This document shows positions 6,505 through 7,969 of a DNA stretch of 7,969 nt, in pieces. The position numbers and the translations under genes were made by a program. Position 1 is the first letter of the stretch. Every line of letters begins with the position of its first letter. This stretch comes from JANNFX01 sp031380225 (GTDB taxonomy: Bacteria > Pseudomonadota > Alphaproteobacteria > Rhizobiales > Hyphomicrobiaceae), in assembly GCA_031380225.1 (NCBI GenBank), contig JANNFX010000069.1, positions 1 to 7,969 on the forward strand, read 5' to 3'. Under the pieces are notes generated by a model, which worked only from the letters and a program-made list of their open reading frames with translations, did not search any database and had not been told where the DNA came from.

Positions 6505-7969
6505 ATGTCCGGCTCGATTTTTCTTGAGCGAAGCGAGATCAGCGTCAGCGAGACGGCAGGCATGGTCCAAGTCGCCATTGTGCGGACTGGCGACCTCTCG
6601 CAAGCGACAACGATTGAATACGGCACCAATGCAGGATCGGCGGCCAGTGGGGCGGATTTCATCGAACGTGACGGCTTCATCACCATGGCGGCCGGCCAAA
6701 GCCGCGTGGTCGTTAATATTCCGATTGTTAATGACGGCACCAGCGAAGCCACCGAGAACTTCAATTTTTCGCTGGTCAATGTCAGCAGCGGCAGCTTGCT
6801 GTTCCCTCGCACCGAGCGGATCAATCTTCTTGACGATGAGAACCCGGCTCCAGATCCAGTCGTACCAGACCTGGTGTCAGACTATAAGGTTGAGTTCAGC
6901 ACGGTGACAGGCGGTCTCGGCCAACCCATTGCCATAGAATTTTCCCCCGCCAACAGTTCGATTGCTTACGTCGCTAGCAAGCAAGGCGTGATCACTGCGG
7001 TCAATGTTACGACCGGTCAAAATCTAGGCACCGTCCTCGATATCACTAACAAAGTGAATGATGCCTCAGACCGCGGACTGATGGACATCGCGCTGCACCC
7101 GAACTTCCCAGCACAACCCTATATCTATGCGTTTTACGTCGTTGACCCTCCAGAAACGGCAGGCCTAACCGGCGCTGCTGGGCAAGACGGCGACGGCAAC
7201 CGCTTTGCCTACGTGGTGCGATACACGGCCGACTCTTCGAACGGGTATTTGTCCGTTGTTCCCGGTAGCGAAAAAATCTTGGTTGGCGGCGGGGGCGACA
7301 GCCTGTCCGATATTAGCGGCGGGGGCGGCCTGAATTTCAACGAGCCGCGCCATAGCGCCCTGCCATCATCGGGCATTGATCAAGCAACTGGCGAATACAA
7401 ACACGACTACATAAAAGTCGACAGTCTTTCGCACGCCGGCGGATCGCTGGTTTTTGGCCCAGACGGCAAGCTCTATGTCACGACAGGCGACGGCACCTCA
7501 TTCGACTATGCCGACCCGCGCACGAAAGACGTCCAATCACTTGACAGCCTCAGTGGCAAAGTCCTGAGGATCGATCCCATGACGGGCCAAGGCGTCGCCG
7601 ATAACCCGTTTGCGGAAGCAGATTTGAACTCCAATCAATCAAAAGTCTATCAGCTCGGCCTTCGCAACCCGTTTGCAGCCGCTTTTGATCAAGACGGGCA
7701 CCTGATTCTCAGCGAAACCGGGTGGTTTTCATACGAAGAAATCAACACCGGTGGTGCTGGCGCAAACTTCGGATGGCCTTACTTTGAAGGCGGCGACAAT
7801 GGCACCTTGCTCCGCACTCCAATTTACGAAACCGCGGCCGGCGCTGCGGCTTTCTACGCTGGCGTTGCCAATGGCAGCATCGTTGTAACCCCTCCCGTTC
7901 GCGCGTTTTCCCACGGCAACGCTGATCCGGGCTTCCAGATCCAAGCCATCATCGGCGCGAACAGTGTTT
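6505..7969 (+). CDS. Calx-beta domain plus PQQ-dependent glucose/sorbosone dehydrogenase-like protein (3' end beyond window)
   Basis: Partial gene: 488 codons are open and run off the right edge with no stop. Residues about 3-113 form a Calx-beta domain (start FLERSEISVSETAG, middle GADFIERDGFITMAAGQS, end NDGTSEATENFNFSL then NLLDDENP), with acidic residues suited to calcium binding. From about 127 a beta-propeller of the glucose/sorbosone dehydrogenase (GSDH) family begins. Its marks are RGLMDIALHPNF at 190-201, HAGGSLVFGPDGKLYVTTGD at 310-329, LSGKVLRIDP at 349-358, GLRNPFAAAFD at 385-395 and NFGWPYFEGG at 421-430. H310 and R387-N388 correspond by motif to the catalytic His and PQQ-contacting Arg-Asn of soluble glucose dehydrogenase. 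It probably oxidises a sugar or other alcohol with PQQ outside the cytoplasm. There is no Sec or Tat signal at the N-terminus, although PQQ enzymes of this type act outside the cytoplasm. This suggests non-Sec export, perhaps by the divergent operon, with a C-terminal signal or RTX-type repeats beyond the window. The substrate is unknown. Confidence 0.9.
   Translation, partial: MSGSIFLERSEISVSETAGMVQVAIVRTGDLSQATTIEYGTNAGSAASGADFIERDGFITMAAGQSRVVVNIPIVNDGTSEATENFNFSLVNVSSGSLLFPRTERINLLDDENPAPDPVVPDLVSDYKVEFSTVTGGLGQPIAIEFSPANSSIAYVASKQGVITAVNVTTGQNLGTVLDITNKVNDASDRGLMDIALHPNFPAQPYIYAFYVVDPPETAGLTGAAGQDGDGNRFAYVVRYTADSSNGYLSVVPGSEKILVGGGGDSLSDISGGGGLNFNEPRHSALPSSGIDQATGEYKHDYIKVDSLSHAGGSLVFGPDGKLYVTTGDGTSFDYADPRTKDVQSLDSLSGKVLRIDPMTGQGVADNPFAEADLNSNQSKVYQLGLRNPFAAAFDQDGHLILSETGWFSYEEINTGGAGANFGWPYFEGGDNGTLLRTPIYETAAGAAAFYAGVANGSIVVTPPVRAFSHGNADPGFQIQAIIGANSV

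Noticed and set aside
6505..6560. The N-terminal FLERSEISV of the Calx-beta protein as a LEPR-XLL-like surface-protein sorting motif.
   Set aside because: It lacks the proline and the double leucine, and is better explained as the first strand of the Calx-beta domain.
6464..6907. A 147-residue plus-strand open frame overlapping the start of the Calx-beta gene, and a 123-residue minus-strand frame in the same place.
   Set aside because: Both overlap a clear Calx-beta domain in another frame with a strong ribosome site, and neither shows a recognisable domain.

Overview
The window looks like a piece of a Gram-negative, probably alphaproteobacterial, chromosome or large plasmid. The grounds are a TolC-family outer-membrane lipoprotein, several HlyD/RND-type periplasmic adaptors and a PqqD-like fused site-2 protease. 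GC content in the genes is moderate (an estimate by eye, roughly 50-57%). The genus cannot be fixed from the sequence alone.

Layout: positions 1-213 are AT-rich and hold no gene I can support. Positions 214-6142 hold a tight four-gene operon on the minus strand. In transcription order it encodes a TolC-like outer-membrane lipoprotein (6142-4619), a secreted periplasmic adaptor of the HlyD/RND membrane-fusion type (4575-3796), an inner-membrane adaptor with a GAF-like N-terminal domain (3794-2361), and a fusion of a PqqD-like domain, an M50 site-2 protease and an HlyD-type adaptor (2358-214). The last three are spaced by 1-2 nt and look translationally coupled. A 362-bp divergent intergenic region (6143-6504) separates this operon from a plus-strand gene that starts at 6505 and runs off the right edge. 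That gene encodes an N-terminal Calx-beta domain followed by a PQQ-dependent glucose/sorbosone dehydrogenase-type beta-propeller.

How they may work together: the operon supplies an outer-membrane channel and three adaptor modules, but the window has no ABC ATPase, RND pump or MFS pump. In the place of a pump sits an intact intramembrane zinc-protease core flanked by a PqqD-like (peptide-binding-type) domain and an adaptor domain. The divergent gene encodes a Calx-beta protein with no recognisable Sec or Tat signal, which is what one expects of a type I-like or otherwise dedicated export substrate. My inference is that this is an export system built around the M50-HlyD protein, with the Calx-beta/PQQ dehydrogenase as likely cargo. 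The protein families are recognised from sequence; the export role and the pairing with the cargo are inferred.
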